Source: Henriciella marina (GTDB lineage Bacteria; Pseudomonadota; Alphaproteobacteria; Caulobacterales; Hyphomonadaceae). From it: DNA of 64,000 bases. The position numbers and the translations under genes were made by a program. The stretch's first letter is position 1. The number at the start of each line of letters is the position of its first letter. The notes below the pieces were generated by a model, which ran no database searches, was not told the origin of the DNA, and saw only the letters and a list, made by a program, of their open reading frames with translations. Shown here in pieces: positions 24,078 to 33,394 of this stretch. The stretch covers positions 124,001 through 188,000 of the forward strand of contig NZ_JAPWGW010000002.1 in NCBI RefSeq assembly GCF_027213945.1. Direction: 5' to 3'.

Positions 24078-26873
24078 TCAGCAAGGATCAGAAGCTTCGA
24101 GGCCGCAGCTCCAGCCCTTCCACCACGTGTCTTGGGCGTTCTCGACGGCGCCGATATACGGAGCGCTCTCGAAAAACGGATCCAGCGTGGTCGCATCGAA
24201 CGGGGTAGCGCCGCTTTCAGCCGAGCCGTTCACGAAAGTCGAGCTCAGCGTGGCCGCCACGCTCGTCGTATTGTTCGACCCGCCATCCACGGCTGCCTGA
24301 GCGGTTGCTGCATCGCTGCTTGCGCGGGCGAGACCGCCATCACAGTCGAACAGGACCGAGTCGAAGCTTGGGTCGACGTCCACACCGCCATAGCCGGAGT
24401 TGCCGTCACCTGCAGAAGTCTCCCAGCGGAAGCACTCCTTGCCGTAGTCCACGACGCCATTGACGTAGCGGCCAATCGTATTGGTGTTGAGACGGAAGGC
24501 GTTCGAACGGTTGCCGACGAAGGTGAAGTTCGCAATCGTCGCGTTCGAGCGCGGCGTTGCGGTACCACCTGCGCTCGATGCTTCGACGATGTTGTCGCCG
24601 CCATCTTCGCGCTGGACAACGATCGCGTACTGGATGTTGCCGCTGAAGCCATTGTCCGTGTCGATCGAGTCGTCATCGTTACCGGTCAGGACCAGGTAAC
24701 GCGTGTTCACCGTACCGCCGAAATATTCGACGCCATCGTCAGAGTTGTTGTGAACCTGGATGTACTCGAACGTGGTGCCGTTACCGATACCGCCAAGCGT
24801 GATGCCGTTGAGCTCATTACCCTGCGTGTTGATCGCAAAACCGGCATACTTGACCTGCGTGTAGGTCATGGAACCGGAGTTGTCGTTTGCAACACCGCCG
24901 CCATACACCGCCTCAGGGCTGGTAACGCCCTCAATGATGTTCTCACAGGCTGCAGTACCTGAAGCAGCCGTTGGGCTCAGGCAGTTGTTGATTGGCGCGC
25001 GGCCAAGAAGGACAAGACCGCCCCACTCACCGATGGCGTTATCAGGATCAACCTGGCTGTTCGTCAGATCGTCTTCGGATGTGAAGACGACCGGATCGGC
25101 AGCCGTGCCGTTTGCGAAGATTTTCGAGCCGCGGTTCACGACAAGATAGTCTTCACCGCTGTCACCGAAGACCGTGACGCCAGCCTCAATCGTCAGCGAA
25201 GCAGTTTCGCTGCCCGAACCATCGGCGCCCGCATCGACACCGATATCTACACGGCCGTCGAGTTCATACACATTGCCGCGCGTCAGGCGAAGATTGCTCG
25301 TCTGGACGCCAGAGACCCGGCAGACATTCTGACCATCGAGATCCAGTCCTGAATCCGAGGTACCAGCCGGGCACTCTGGATCGGCGAACAGACCAAAGGT
25401 CCAGCCGGTCGCCCAGTTCTGGTCTTCAGTTTCGTTCGGTCCGAATGCGCCGATATAGTTCGTCGCCTCAAAGAAGGAGTCGAGGGAGCTGGCATCGAAT
25501 GGTGTCACACCGTCTTCGGCCGGCCCAGGGAAGAATTGGGCTGCAAGTGAGCTTGTGCCGTTCGCGTCATTGTTGCTGCCTGCTGCCACAGCTGCCTGAG
25601 CAGTTGCTGCATCGCTGCTTGCGCGGGCGAGACCGCCATCACAGTCGAACAGGACCGAGTCGAAGCTTGGGTCGACGTCCACACCGCCATAGCCGGAGTT
25701 GCCGTCACCTGCAGAAGTCTCCCAGCGGAAGCACTCCTTGCCGTAGTCCACGACGCCATTGACGTAGCGGCCAATCGTATTGGTGTTGAGACGGAAGGCG
25801 TTCGAACGGTTACCGACGAAGGTGAAGTTCGAAATCGTTGCGTCGGAGCGCGGGGTTGCCGTGCCACCAGCGCTTGAAGCTTCAACGATGTTGTCGCCGC
25901 CATCTTCGCGTTGGACGACCAGGGCATACTGGATGTTGCCGCTGAAGCCATTGTCCGTGTCGATGGAGTCGTCGTCATTACCGGTCAGGACCAGGTAACG
26001 CGTGTTCACCGTGCCGCCGAAGTACTCGACGCCATCGTCAGAGTTGTTGTGAACCTGGATGTACTCGAACGTGGTGCCGTTACCGATACCGCCAAGGGTG
26101 ATGCCGTTAAGCTCGTTGCCCTGCGTGTTGATCGCAAAACCAGCAAAGCGAACCTGCATGTACCGCATGATGCCGCTATCATCATTTGCGCGGCCACCGC
26201 CGTACACAGCTTCAGGGCTGGTCACGCCCTCAATGATGTTCTCACAGTCGTCCGTGCCGGTGGTTGCCGTCGGGCTGAGGCAGTTATTGATTGGTGCGCG
26301 ACCCAGAAGGACAAGACCGCCCCATTCAGAAATATTGCTGCCACCATCATCATTCGACGGGTCGCTGTCTGCCTGGCGCTCAAGGTCGTTTGCAGAGGTG
26401 AAGACAATCGGTGCCGACGCTTCGCCATCAGCAACCAGCCGCGAACCGCGGTTCACAACGAGGTAGTCGTCACCCGACGCGCCGAAAAGCGTCACGCCCG
26501 GCTCGATTGTCAAGGTCGCCGCTGTTCCGGCAGCGCTTCCATCGGCGCCAATATCCTCACCCACATCGACGCGGCCTTCGATACGGTAAGCCACACCATC
26601 AACGTTTTCGAGCGTCACGTCCGAGAGAATTGCACCGGACAGCGCGCATGTCGTCAGACCACCGACCGAGGCACCCTCGGTGAAACCGCTAGGGCAAGAG
26701 ACAGATCCGTCGCCGCCGTTTCCGCCGCCGTTCCCGCCGCCACCGCCGCCCGGCGGCGTGCCTGGGTTCGATGGACCTGGCGAAGAAATGTCTGACCCTT
26801 GCGTACACGCCGCGGCAGCAAGCGCTATCACGCTCGCGGTGAATGCCAGACGTAAAGTGTTCGCCGTTTTCAT
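24078..26873 (-). CDS. Large surface lipoprotein with two tandem beta-helix-like halves (ElpS-like position)
   Basis: 931 aa. Lipoprotein signal peptide ending AAAC (Cys23), then a Pro/Gly-rich linker (~31-57, including long Gly runs), then two homologous ~430-residue halves. Each half contains a VVNRGS block, GGLVLLGRAPINNC, NNSDDGVEYFGGTVNTRYLVLTG, the acidic GNDDDSIDTDNGF and SSAGGTATPRS, a pattern suggestive of a right-handed parallel beta-helix with Asp-rich metal-binding turns. The repeat offset is exactly 1299 bp (433 codons) over its central part. It sits upstream of a TonB receptor and a T2SS; in Caulobacter the lipoprotein at this position, ElpS, is made on phosphate starvation and released T2SS-dependently. 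Homology to ElpS is inferred from context and type, not tested. Confidence 0.85.
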   Translation of the reverse strand: MKTANTLRLAFTASVIALAAAACTQGSDISSPGPSNPGTPPGGGGGGNGGGNGGDGSVSCPSGFTEGASVGGLTTCALSGAILSDVTLENVDGVAYRIEGRVDVGEDIGADGSAAGTAATLTIEPGVTLFGASGDDYLVVNRGSRLVADGEASAPIVFTSANDLERQADSDPSNDDGGSNISEWGGLVLLGRAPINNCLSPTATTGTDDCENIIEGVTSPEAVYGGGRANDDSGIMRYMQVRFAGFAINTQGNELNGITLGGIGNGTTFEYIQVHNNSDDGVEYFGGTVNTRYLVLTGNDDDSIDTDNGFSGNIQYALVVQREDGGDNIVEASSAGGTATPRSDATISNFTFVGNRSNAFRLNTNTIGRYVNGVVDYGKECFRWETSAGDGNSGYGGVDVDPSFDSVLFDCDGGLARASSDAATAQAAVAAGSNNDANGTSSLAAQFFPGPAEDGVTPFDASSLDSFFEATNYIGAFGPNETEDQNWATGWTFGLFADPECPAGTSDSGLDLDGQNVCRVSGVQTSNLRLTRGNVYELDGRVDIGVDAGADGSGSETASLTIEAGVTVFGDSGEDYLVVNRGSKIFANGTAADPVVFTSEDDLTNSQVDPDNAIGEWGGLVLLGRAPINNCLSPTAASGTAACENIIEGVTSPEAVYGGGVANDNSGSMTYTQVKYAGFAINTQGNELNGITLGGIGNGTTFEYIQVHNNSDDGVEYFGGTVNTRYLVLTGNDDDSIDTDNGFSGNIQYAIVVQREDGGDNIVEASSAGGTATPRSNATIANFTFVGNRSNAFRLNTNTIGRYVNGVVDYGKECFRWETSAGDGNSGYGGVDVDPSFDSVLFDCDGGLARASSDAATAQAAVDGGSNNTTSVAATLSSTFVNGSAESGATPFDATTLDPFFESAPYIGAVENAQDTWWKGWSCGLEASDPC
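24304..24512. repeat. Copy A of a 209-bp exact direct repeat inside the lipoprotein gene
   Basis: This segment is base-for-base identical to 25603-25811, including synonymous positions, while flanking parts of the two halves differ. This suggests recent duplication or gene conversion between the halves. Confidence 0.9.
25603..25811. repeat. Copy B of the 209-bp exact direct repeat
   Basis: Identical to 24304-24512 and in the same reading frame, 1299 bp apart. The segment encodes the part of each half around GRYVNGVVDYGKECFRWETS and the following VDVDPSFDSVLFDCDGG. Confidence 0.9.
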
Positions 26874-26960
26874 AGGAAGCCCCCTTCAGGGTTAACTGAG
26901 TCCAAATCACACGGATCGGGAAACCAGCCCCTGCCGACTCCCGATCCCGGGGGGCGCTAT

Positions 26961-27025
26961 GACACAGCTCAAAGACAGTAATGCGACATCATAAAAGCTT
27001 CACATGACTGTCACGGAGCCGACAC
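26961..27025 (-). promoter_or_regulatory. Candidate Pho-box arrays and promoter upstream of the lipoprotein gene
   Basis: On the coding (minus) strand ATGTCGC-N4-CTGTCTT-N4-CTGTGTC (26989-26961) resembles the CTGTCAT-N4-CTGTCAT PhoB site. A second set with the same 11-bp period but opposite orientation lies at 26997-27025 (plus strand GCTTCAC-N4-CTGTCAC-N4-CCGACAC). A possible promoter is GTGACA (27014-27009) and TATGAT (26993-26988) with a short 15-bp spacer. The rest of the 410-bp gap (26874-27283) shows no gene. Matches are imperfect, so this is a hypothesis. Confidence 0.35.
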
Positions 27026-27283
27026 ACGTATATAAACACTTAATACTCAAGCATTCGCGTATATCTTGTTAAATATCCAGGTTAATGCGCCAGATCTTGA
27101 GCAGATTACCAAGTCAGTCATCCACGAGCATCGCCTCACTTCTGGCGATCGGCACGGCCAAGCACTTATCGCAGCCCAATCCGAACCAAACAATAGGGTC
27201 GCACGGGGCGGCCTCTTCGCAACTATCCACAGTCTTACTGATAAAACGCGAGCGATCGTCGATACTGAGTCAGCATGCCTACT

Positions 27284-28168
27284 CTAGGCGGCAGCGTCGC
27301 CTTCAAGCGTTCCAATGCCTGCGAGCGCTGCATCTAGCGAGATCATCATCAGCTCTCCCTGACGCGAGAAAAATAGTAACGATCCGTCTCCAGAGACGCC
27401 TGCACCGAAATCGATTCCGGGCGTGTTGACTGGCTCACCGAGATTTTGAGGTTCGATCCAGTCTCCATCCGCGCCGCGCTCAGCCGTCCAGATATCAACG
27501 CTGCCAAGCTTTGGTTCGCGCGCGCTGCAAAAGAAGATCCGTTGTCCGTCCGGGGTAACGGCAAGATGGGCTTCGGCACGGAATGTGTTGAAGCCATCGG
27601 GCATGGCTGAAACGACCCAGTCACCGGCCTCATCATCAAAGATCGCCTCGAAAATGTCGTGGCTGCCTTTGCTTTCATAGCCATTATCGGTGAAATAAAG
27701 CCGTCCGTCGGCATCCATGGCCGGGTTCAGTTGATCCTTATCAGAGTTGACCGAAGCAGGAAGCGGCTCCGGCTTGCCCCAGCCACTCCCATCAGGCGCC
27801 ACGCGCCAGATATTGGCGTCGCGCTGGTCACGCTTGAAGATATCGGCGTCAGACGAATAATAAAGCATGCCATCCGCATGACTGAATGACGGGGTGGTCA
27901 GTTTGATCTGCGCAGGGAATTCCAGCCTGGCAGGCTCTGACCAGGACCCGTCCTTCTGCTGTCGCATCTCATATAAGTAAGTGTCATCATGCGCCTCCTT
28001 CGCGAATACGCGAATCATCCCGTCAGGCGACTCAGTAAGGCCATAGGCTCGGCTGAACACGGTTGGCGCTTCGGCGTTAGGAAGCACAGGCGTCGGGGAA
28101 TCAATCTCTGGGATCTTGGCGCCGCAACCAGCCAGAAGAATCAGACCGAGCACAATTCCAGACCGCAT
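27284..28168 (-). CDS. Lipoprotein with PD40/beta-propeller-like repeats
   Basis: 294 aa from the ATG at 28168, which has GGGAGAG upstream and places lipobox LAGC at Cys15. The mature part contains repeated segments of the TolB/PD40 type: SFSHADGMLYYSSDADIF, LNPAMDADGRLYFTDNGY, AVTPDGQRIFFCSAR and GVSGDGSLLFFSRQG. Such lipoproteins often bind peptidoglycan or protein partners, but no specific role can be assigned. It is a single gene between the Pho-like region and tRNA-Thr. Confidence 0.82.
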   Translation of the reverse strand: MRSGIVLGLILLAGCGAKIPEIDSPTPVLPNAEAPTVFSRAYGLTESPDGMIRVFAKEAHDDTYLYEMRQQKDGSWSEPARLEFPAQIKLTTPSFSHADGMLYYSSDADIFKRDQRDANIWRVAPDGSGWGKPEPLPASVNSDKDQLNPAMDADGRLYFTDNGYESKGSHDIFEAIFDDEAGDWVVSAMPDGFNTFRAEAHLAVTPDGQRIFFCSAREPKLGSVDIWTAERGADGDWIEPQNLGEPVNTPGIDFGAGVSGDGSLLFFSRQGELMMISLDAALAGIGTLEGDAAA

Positions 28169-28273
28169 GAGACTCTCCCAAAACAAAGCCACAAAGGATC
28201 GCGGCCACCTGACGAACCGGAGAAAGGTTTCGCAGCAACCACTGAGTTTGATCTTAACGCATGGGGCGGAAAA

Positions 28274-28349
28274 TGGTGCCGGCAGAGGGACTTGAACCCC
28301 CGACCCCCTGATTACAAATCAGGTGCTCTACCAGCTGAGCTATACCGGC
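28274..28349 (-). tRNA. tRNA-Thr (TGT)
   Basis: 76-nt cloverleaf on the minus strand. Acceptor GCCGGTA pairs with TGCCGGC, discriminator A, encoded CCA (28274-28276). Anticodon TGT (complement of 28314-28316) is in loop TTTGTAA, with D-arm GCTCAGCTGGTAGAGC. Confidence 0.96.
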
Positions 28350-28489
28350 GACCCCTGCCCTTTACGACTTGCCGTAAGGCGGGGCAAGTTCCATTTGCAA
28401 GGTCATCGCAGCGTCGGATAGTAACGTTTTTCGGCACCATTTTGCGGGAAGTGCGTTCTATTTTCAGTGTGTCAGCAAGGAGCACTGAG

Positions 28490-28933
28490 ATGAAACGCTA
28501 TATCCTGCCCTGCATGATGGGCCTCGCGCTGGCGGCCGGGCCTGCTTTCGCAGACGAGACGCGTACGCCTCCACCGACAGAGCCTTATTACGCCCCGCAA
28601 CCTTCAGGCTGTGACCTTGTCCGGCTGAAAATCTATTTTGAGCCAGGCACAGCCACGCTCACCCCATTTGCGCGCGACGCCATCAGCAAGGTGAGCGAAC
28701 AGCTGGCAGGCTGCTCAGTGCAGCGCCTCAACGCGACGGCCATCGCTGGTGACAGCTCCACCGAAGCGCCCGTCGTCGGGCTTGCCGAAGATCGGCGGGC
28801 AAGCGTGATGAAGGCCCTGCTTGCCCAGGGCATTCGCGCATCGGACGTGGCGATGAACACTGATCTTGGTAATTCGGTCATGTCCAGAACCGTGGACATC
28901 GAGCTGCAGACTGTACCGGCCAGGGTAAGCTAG
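28490..28933 (+). CDS. Small periplasmic OmpA-C-like protein
   Basis: 147 aa. Signal peptide (1-22, cleavage after AFA). The mature part has an OmpA C-terminal-like fold: LKIYFEPGTATLTPFARDAISKVSEQL, then a strand with IAGDSS, then AEDRRASVMKALLAQGI and a final strand. Two cysteines (PSGCDL, LAGCSV) may pair. The peptidoglycan-binding Asp/Arg set is only partly recognisable, so binding is uncertain. AAGGAG lies 8 bases before the ATG; the open frame extends far upstream through tRNA-Thr and is not coding there. Confidence 0.82.
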   Translation: MKRYILPCMMGLALAAGPAFADETRTPPPTEPYYAPQPSGCDLVRLKIYFEPGTATLTPFARDAISKVSEQLAGCSVQRLNATAIAGDSSTEAPVVGLAEDRRASVMKALLAQGIRASDVAMNTDLGNSVMSRTVDIELQTVPARVS

Positions 28934-28961
28934 GCGCACATAGCATTTACCATGTCCATAG

Positions 28962-28994
28962 GCCCCGGCATTACAGAACATGCCGGGGCTTTTT
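28962..28994 (+). terminator. Terminator of the OmpA-like gene
   Basis: GCCCCGGCAT / ATGCCGGGGC (10-bp stem, 8-base loop) followed by five T, 28 bases past the stop codon. Confidence 0.9.
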
Positions 28995-29001
28995 CCTGTC
29001 C

Positions 29002-29463
29002 TCAGTCCAGTTTTGAAAGAACTGCGCACCCAGCGACGAATGTCACGATGGTATGAGACAAGTCGACCAGTAGTCCGCCCGTCGAATGCCACGGCGTATA
29101 GAAGAAATCATACGCCATCAGCGGCACGCCGATCAGGAGCGACAGTATCAGACCGAACGAGACGGCGGCACCGATACCTGCCACGCCGCTTTTGCGCATC
29201 AGCCAGGCGAAGCCGAACGACAGGACGATCGGCACAAGAAAGCCACCCAGCATCCACATTGGATTGGCGTCTTCCGGCCCCTCAGTCGCGACACCGCCCG
29301 CGGTCAGGAAGCTCATCGCGTCCCCCGCCTCATTGATGAATATGCCCTGAGCGCTCATGTACACTTCAGAAAATAGCAGTCCGTACCAGAGAAAGCCGAT
29401 GAAATAGATGAGGATGGCTGAGACCAGAACACCCACCAGATTGATGCCTGCAAGACGTGGCAT
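29002..29463 (-). CDS. DUF1761 family membrane protein
   Basis: 153 aa with four predicted membrane helices (~8-28, 65-85, 90-112, 127-149). The pattern [26 protein letters not shown] near the N-terminus, followed by a loop and paired helices, matches DUF1761. The function is unknown. It is convergent with the OmpA-like gene and divergent from metG, and GGAGGAAAC precedes the start. Confidence 0.82.
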   Translation of the reverse strand: MPRLAGINLVGVLVSAILIYFIGFLWYGLLFSEVYMSAQGIFINEAGDAMSFLTAGGVATEGPEDANPMWMLGGFLVPIVLSFGFAWLMRKSGVAGIGAAVSFGLILSLLIGVPLMAYDFFYTPWHSTGGLLVDLSHTIVTFVAGCAVLSKLD

Positions 29464-29571
29464 TGTTTCCTCCTAAACCCGTTTCATTTTTTGTTCGCCA
29501 CGCCTAAGAGTGCCCCCTCAAAGCTTGGCGCCGAAGATGATGCGCCCAAATCGAGATTGACGGAAGCTATA

Positions 29572-31314
29572 ATGACGAAGTCCGCCCCCCGCCGAATTCT
29601 GGTCACCTCTGCCCTGCCCTATATCAACGGGGTGAAGCATCTCGGCAATCTCGCCGGATCGATGCTGCCAGCAGACGTCTATTCGCGGTTCCAGCGACTT
29701 CGCGGTCATGACGTTCTCTATATCTGCGCAACCGACGAGCACGGCACGCCCGCAGAACTCGCAGCCCAGGCCGCCAATGTGCCAGTCCGCCAGTATGTCG
29801 ATGAGCAACACGAGATCCAGAAAAAGGCCGGCGAGGACTTCCTGCTCTCCTATGATCATTTTGGACGCTCCTGCAGCGATGAGAATGCCGCTCTGACCCA
29901 GCATTTCGCGCACGTCCTTGAAGCCAACGGCCTGATCGAAGAGCGCACCATGCGCCAGGTCTATTCAGTAGACGACGAACGCTTCCTGCCAGACCGCTAT
30001 GTCGAGGGCACCTGCCCACATTGCGAGTTCGAGAAAGCGCGCGGCGACCAGTGCGACAATTGCGGGCGCCTGCTGGACCCGGTGGACCTGATCGATCCAT
30101 ATTCGGCTGTCTCAGGCTCAAAGAATGTTGAGGTGCGCGAGACGCGGCACCTCTTCCTGCTCCAGTCGCAAATGCAGGACCGCATCCGTGACTGGATCGA
30201 AGCGGCGACCGACTGGCCGCCGCTTGCGCGCTCCATTGCTCTGAAATGGCTTGATGAGGGCCTGCGCGACCGTGCGATTACACGCGATCTTTCATGGGGC
30301 GTGCCCGTCACCAATCCTGACGGGTCGATCCGCGAGGGCTTTGAGACGAAGGTCTTCTATGTCTGGTTCGATGCGCCCATCGAGTACATCGCCGCGACCG
30401 AGGAATGGGCGAAAGCCAAGGGCGAGCCAGAGGCCTGGCGCCGCTGGTGGCGCACGGATGAGGGCGCTGAAGAGGTCGACTATGTCCAGTTCATGGGCAA
30501 GGACAATGTGGCCTTCCACACGGTGGGCTTCCCTGTCACCATTTTGGGCTCCCAGGAGCCATGGAAGCTGGTTGACCGGCTGAAAGCCTTCAACTGGGTC
30601 ACCTGGTATGGCGGCAAGTTCTCCACCTCGAACAAACGCGGCGTCTTCATGGATCAGGCGCTGGACCTGCTGCCCGCCGACTACTGGCGTTGGTATCTGA
30701 CGGCGAATGCGCCTGAAGGTTCGGACGCGGCATTTACGTGGGAAGGTTTCCAGTCCGCGGTCAATTCAGACCTCGCCAATGTGCTCGGTAACTTCGTCAA
30801 CAGGATCACCAAATACTGCGCCTCGAAGTTCGACGGCAAGGTGCCAGAAGGCGGCAAAGCTGGCGAGGCTGAAAGCTGGATGATCGCTGAGCTTGAGACC
30901 CGCCTGCCACAACTCGTCCAGCACTATGAGAATATGGATTTTCGCAAGGCGGCCGCCGAAACGCGTGCTATCTGGGCGGCGGGCAATGAATACCTCACCA
31001 AGGCTGAGCCATGGGTGAAGTACAAGAATGACGTCGATGCCGCCGCTGTCGGTGTTCGCGCGGGCCTCAACCTGGCCGCCCTGTTTGGCATCATTGCCCA
31101 ACCCATCATCCCTGAAGCGGCCGCGATGATCCTTGATGCGCTCGGCGTACCGGAAGAAAGGCGCACGCTCAGCGAAGAGGCCTTCGCCGATATTCCAGCG
31201 CTGCTCGACGCCCTGCCGCGCGGCCACGAAATCTCGCCGCCAGACGTTCTCTTCCGAAAGATCGAAGATGAGCAGGTCGCCGAGTGGACAGAGCGGTTCG
31301 GCGGCGAAAGCTGA
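29572..31314 (+). CDS. metG: Methionine--tRNA ligase
   Basis: 580 aa from the ATG at 29572 ([17 protein letters not shown]), the usual family N-terminus; the open frame reaches 27 codons further up without similarity. Class I synthetase with ATP-binding HLGN (~20), a zinc knuckle CPHC...CDNC (~147-164), [14 protein letters not shown] and the KMSKS-type loop FSTSNKRG. No C-terminal tRNA-binding domain is present. It charges initiator and elongator tRNA-Met. The stop lies 1 base before the next ATG. Confidence 0.95.
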   Translation: MTKSAPRRILVTSALPYINGVKHLGNLAGSMLPADVYSRFQRLRGHDVLYICATDEHGTPAELAAQAANVPVRQYVDEQHEIQKKAGEDFLLSYDHFGRSCSDENAALTQHFAHVLEANGLIEERTMRQVYSVDDERFLPDRYVEGTCPHCEFEKARGDQCDNCGRLLDPVDLIDPYSAVSGSKNVEVRETRHLFLLQSQMQDRIRDWIEAATDWPPLARSIALKWLDEGLRDRAITRDLSWGVPVTNPDGSIREGFETKVFYVWFDAPIEYIAATEEWAKAKGEPEAWRRWWRTDEGAEEVDYVQFMGKDNVAFHTVGFPVTILGSQEPWKLVDRLKAFNWVTWYGGKFSTSNKRGVFMDQALDLLPADYWRWYLTANAPEGSDAAFTWEGFQSAVNSDLANVLGNFVNRITKYCASKFDGKVPEGGKAGEAESWMIAELETRLPQLVQHYENMDFRKAAAETRAIWAAGNEYLTKAEPWVKYKNDVDAAAVGVRAGLNLAALFGIIAQPIIPEAAAMILDALGVPEERRTLSEEAFADIPALLDALPRGHEISPPDVLFRKIEDEQVAEWTERFGGES

Positions 31315-31315
31315 C

Positions 31316-31942
31316 ATGCCACTGCAGAACCGTGTCGATCCGTACGCCGCAATTCATGCGGTATCGGCGCGCGGGACGTTCATGGGCAACCGTGGCGGCT
31401 GCTTTCACACGGAAGCCCGCACCCTGAAACGCACTCACTGGAAGAGCAGGCACTGGATTATCTGCCTGCTCGACTTCAAGGGCCGCAAACGCGAGCTGAT
31501 GGCGCCCGGCAAGTACACTGAGCTCTTCTTCCTTGACGAGGCAACGGCGCTCGCAGCAGGACACAAGCCCTGCTTTGAGTGCCGGCGTGAGGACGCACGC
31601 GCCTTCAAAGACGCGCTCGTGCGGGCAGGCGTCACTGGCAAAACCGCGAGTGTGGCTGACATCGACCGACTGATCGCGGGCGAAGTACAGGAACGACTGC
31701 GCTGCAAGTCGACGGCAAATCTCGCACAAGCCGACGCACTTCCAGATGGTGCCATGTTTGATTGGGGTGGAGGAGCATGGCTGAAGCTCGGTGATCGTTG
31801 CCTGCCATGGAGCTTCGAAGGTTATGGACGCCCGGTGACCGCGCCAACAGTTTCGGTCAAAGTGCTGACGCCGCATGCGACCCTTAACGCGCTCGCGGCA
31901 GGCTATGAGCCGGATGTCCACCTCTCGGCGGACCAGAACTGA
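31316..31942 (+). CDS. Conserved hypothetical protein
   Basis: 208 aa from the ATG at 31316, one base after the metG stop, so probably co-transcribed. The N-terminal VDPYAAIHAVSARGTFMGNRGGCFH and internal FLDEATALAAGHKPCFECRREDA belong to a protein family of unknown function seen in many proteobacteria. The CFEC pair and conserved His could bind a metal. No signal peptide or membrane helix is seen. Confidence 0.8.
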   Translation: MPLQNRVDPYAAIHAVSARGTFMGNRGGCFHTEARTLKRTHWKSRHWIICLLDFKGRKRELMAPGKYTELFFLDEATALAAGHKPCFECRREDARAFKDALVRAGVTGKTASVADIDRLIAGEVQERLRCKSTANLAQADALPDGAMFDWGGGAWLKLGDRCLPWSFEGYGRPVTAPTVSVKVLTPHATLNALAAGYEPDVHLSADQN

Positions 31943-32017
31943 TATTCGGCCCCATCTCTGGCCGCACTGCGAAAGTCTGGTAGTGTCCCCCTAACGAAAA
32001 TGAAAAGGGATACGACC

Positions 32018-33394
32018 ATGGTTTCCAGACTGAAACTGACCGCCTGCGCCACCGCGCTCTGCATGATGCTGTCGACGCTGGCCTTTGCGCAACAATCAGT
32101 TCCGGAACCGGGCACCGATCTTGTCGAACTCTACACCTGGCTACACGCCAACCCAGAGCTGTCCTTCAAGGAATCGACCTCTGCCTCGATCATGGCCGCA
32201 GAACTTGAAGCACTGGGCTTCACGGTCACGACAGGGCTTGGCGATGAATGGACGCGCGCGAAGTCGCAGCGCGATGAAGGCACGGTACGCGACGGCGTCG
32301 GCGGCTATGGCGTCGTCGGCGTGTATGAGAATGGGGAAGGCCCAACCATTCTGATCCGGGCGGATATGGACGCGCTGCCCGTGCCCGAACAGACTGGCCT
32401 CGATTATGCTTCAGAGGTCGTCAGCACGACCTGGACTGGCGTCGAGAGCCCTGTCATGCACGCCTGCGGCCACGACATCCATATGACGAGCTGGGTCGGT
32501 ACCGCACGTGAGTTGATTGACACCAAGGACGACTGGTCCGGAACGCTCGTCATGCTTGCTCAGCCTGCGGAAGAATTAGGGCTTGGCGCAAAAGCTTTGC
32601 TTGAAGAAGGTCTATATCAAGACTTTCCGTTGCCGGACTACAACTTGGCGCTTCACGTCAGTGCCGGGACGCCCGCCGGCACGGTCGCCTACTCCTCCGG
32701 TTACGCTCTCGCTAATGTCGACAGTGTCGATATCCTCGTGAAAGGTGTCGGGGGCCATGGCGCCTATCCGCACACGACCAAGGACCCGATCGTCATTGGC
32801 TCATCCATCGTCATGGCACTGCAGACGCTTGTGTCCCGTAACGTCGATCCGCAAACGCCTGCTGTCGTAACCGTCGGCTCGTTCACGGCGGGCGCCAAGC
32901 ACAACATCATTTCGGACGGGGCAGAGCTTCTTCTGACGGTGCGCTCCTATGACGATGCAACGCGCCAGCTCCTGCTCGATGGCATTACGCGGATCGCAAA
33001 AGCGCAGGCCGAAGCCTTCGGCGCGCCGGAGCCAGAAATCTCTATCGACAATGACTACACCCCGTCGACCTACAATACCCCTGCCCTCACCGAAAAAGCG
33101 ATGACGGCCATCCGCGCTGCCATCGGAAAAGACAACGTCAAAGAGGTGACACCCGTCATGGGCGGTGAAGATTTCTCGCAGTATGGCCGCACCGAAGAGG
33201 ATGTCCCTGGCCTGATATTCTGGCTCGGCGCGATAAATCCGGACACCTACGCCGCGGCGCAGAATGGCGGCGACCCGCTACCATCGCTCCACTCACCTTT
33301 CTTTGCGCCGGACGCACCGCCGACCATCAAGACCGGCGTCAGCTCAATGACCGCTGCGGCGCTCGCTCTCTTCAACGAGACAGCTTCAGAGTGA
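32018..33394 (+). CDS. M20 family metallopeptidase/amidohydrolase (secreted)
   Basis: 458 aa. The ATG at 32018 is preferred over that at 32000 because AAGGGA lies 9 bases upstream. Signal peptide (cleavage after AFA). Metal-binding and catalytic M20 motifs: RADMDALPV, MHACGHDIHM (HxxH), AEELGLGAKALLEEG, HVSAGTPAG, the dimerisation lid VKGVGGHGAYPHTTKDPI and GGEDFSQY. It resembles IAA-amino-acid or hippurate hydrolases, which cleave N-acyl amino acids in the periplasm. The 3' end overlaps the convergent hydrolase gene by 9 bp. Confidence 0.9.
   Translation: MVSRLKLTACATALCMMLSTLAFAQQSVPEPGTDLVELYTWLHANPELSFKESTSASIMAAELEALGFTVTTGLGDEWTRAKSQRDEGTVRDGVGGYGVVGVYENGEGPTILIRADMDALPVPEQTGLDYASEVVSTTWTGVESPVMHACGHDIHMTSWVGTARELIDTKDDWSGTLVMLAQPAEELGLGAKALLEEGLYQDFPLPDYNLALHVSAGTPAGTVAYSSGYALANVDSVDILVKGVGGHGAYPHTTKDPIVIGSSIVMALQTLVSRNVDPQTPAVVTVGSFTAGAKHNIISDGAELLLTVRSYDDATRQLLLDGITRIAKAQAEAFGAPEPEISIDNDYTPSTYNTPALTEKAMTAIRAAIGKDNVKEVTPVMGGEDFSQYGRTEEDVPGLIFWLGAINPDTYAAAQNGGDPLPSLHSPFFAPDAPPTIKTGVSSMTAAALALFNETASE

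Noticed and set aside
24039..24962. Plus-strand frames of ~300 codons opposite the lipoprotein (also at 25911-26795)
   Set aside because: They occur at the same place in both repeat halves because the coding strand is duplicated; shadows only.
27223..27231. DnaA-box-like CTATCCACA
   Set aside because: A single imperfect copy without clustering or an AT-rich unwinding region; not evidence of an origin.
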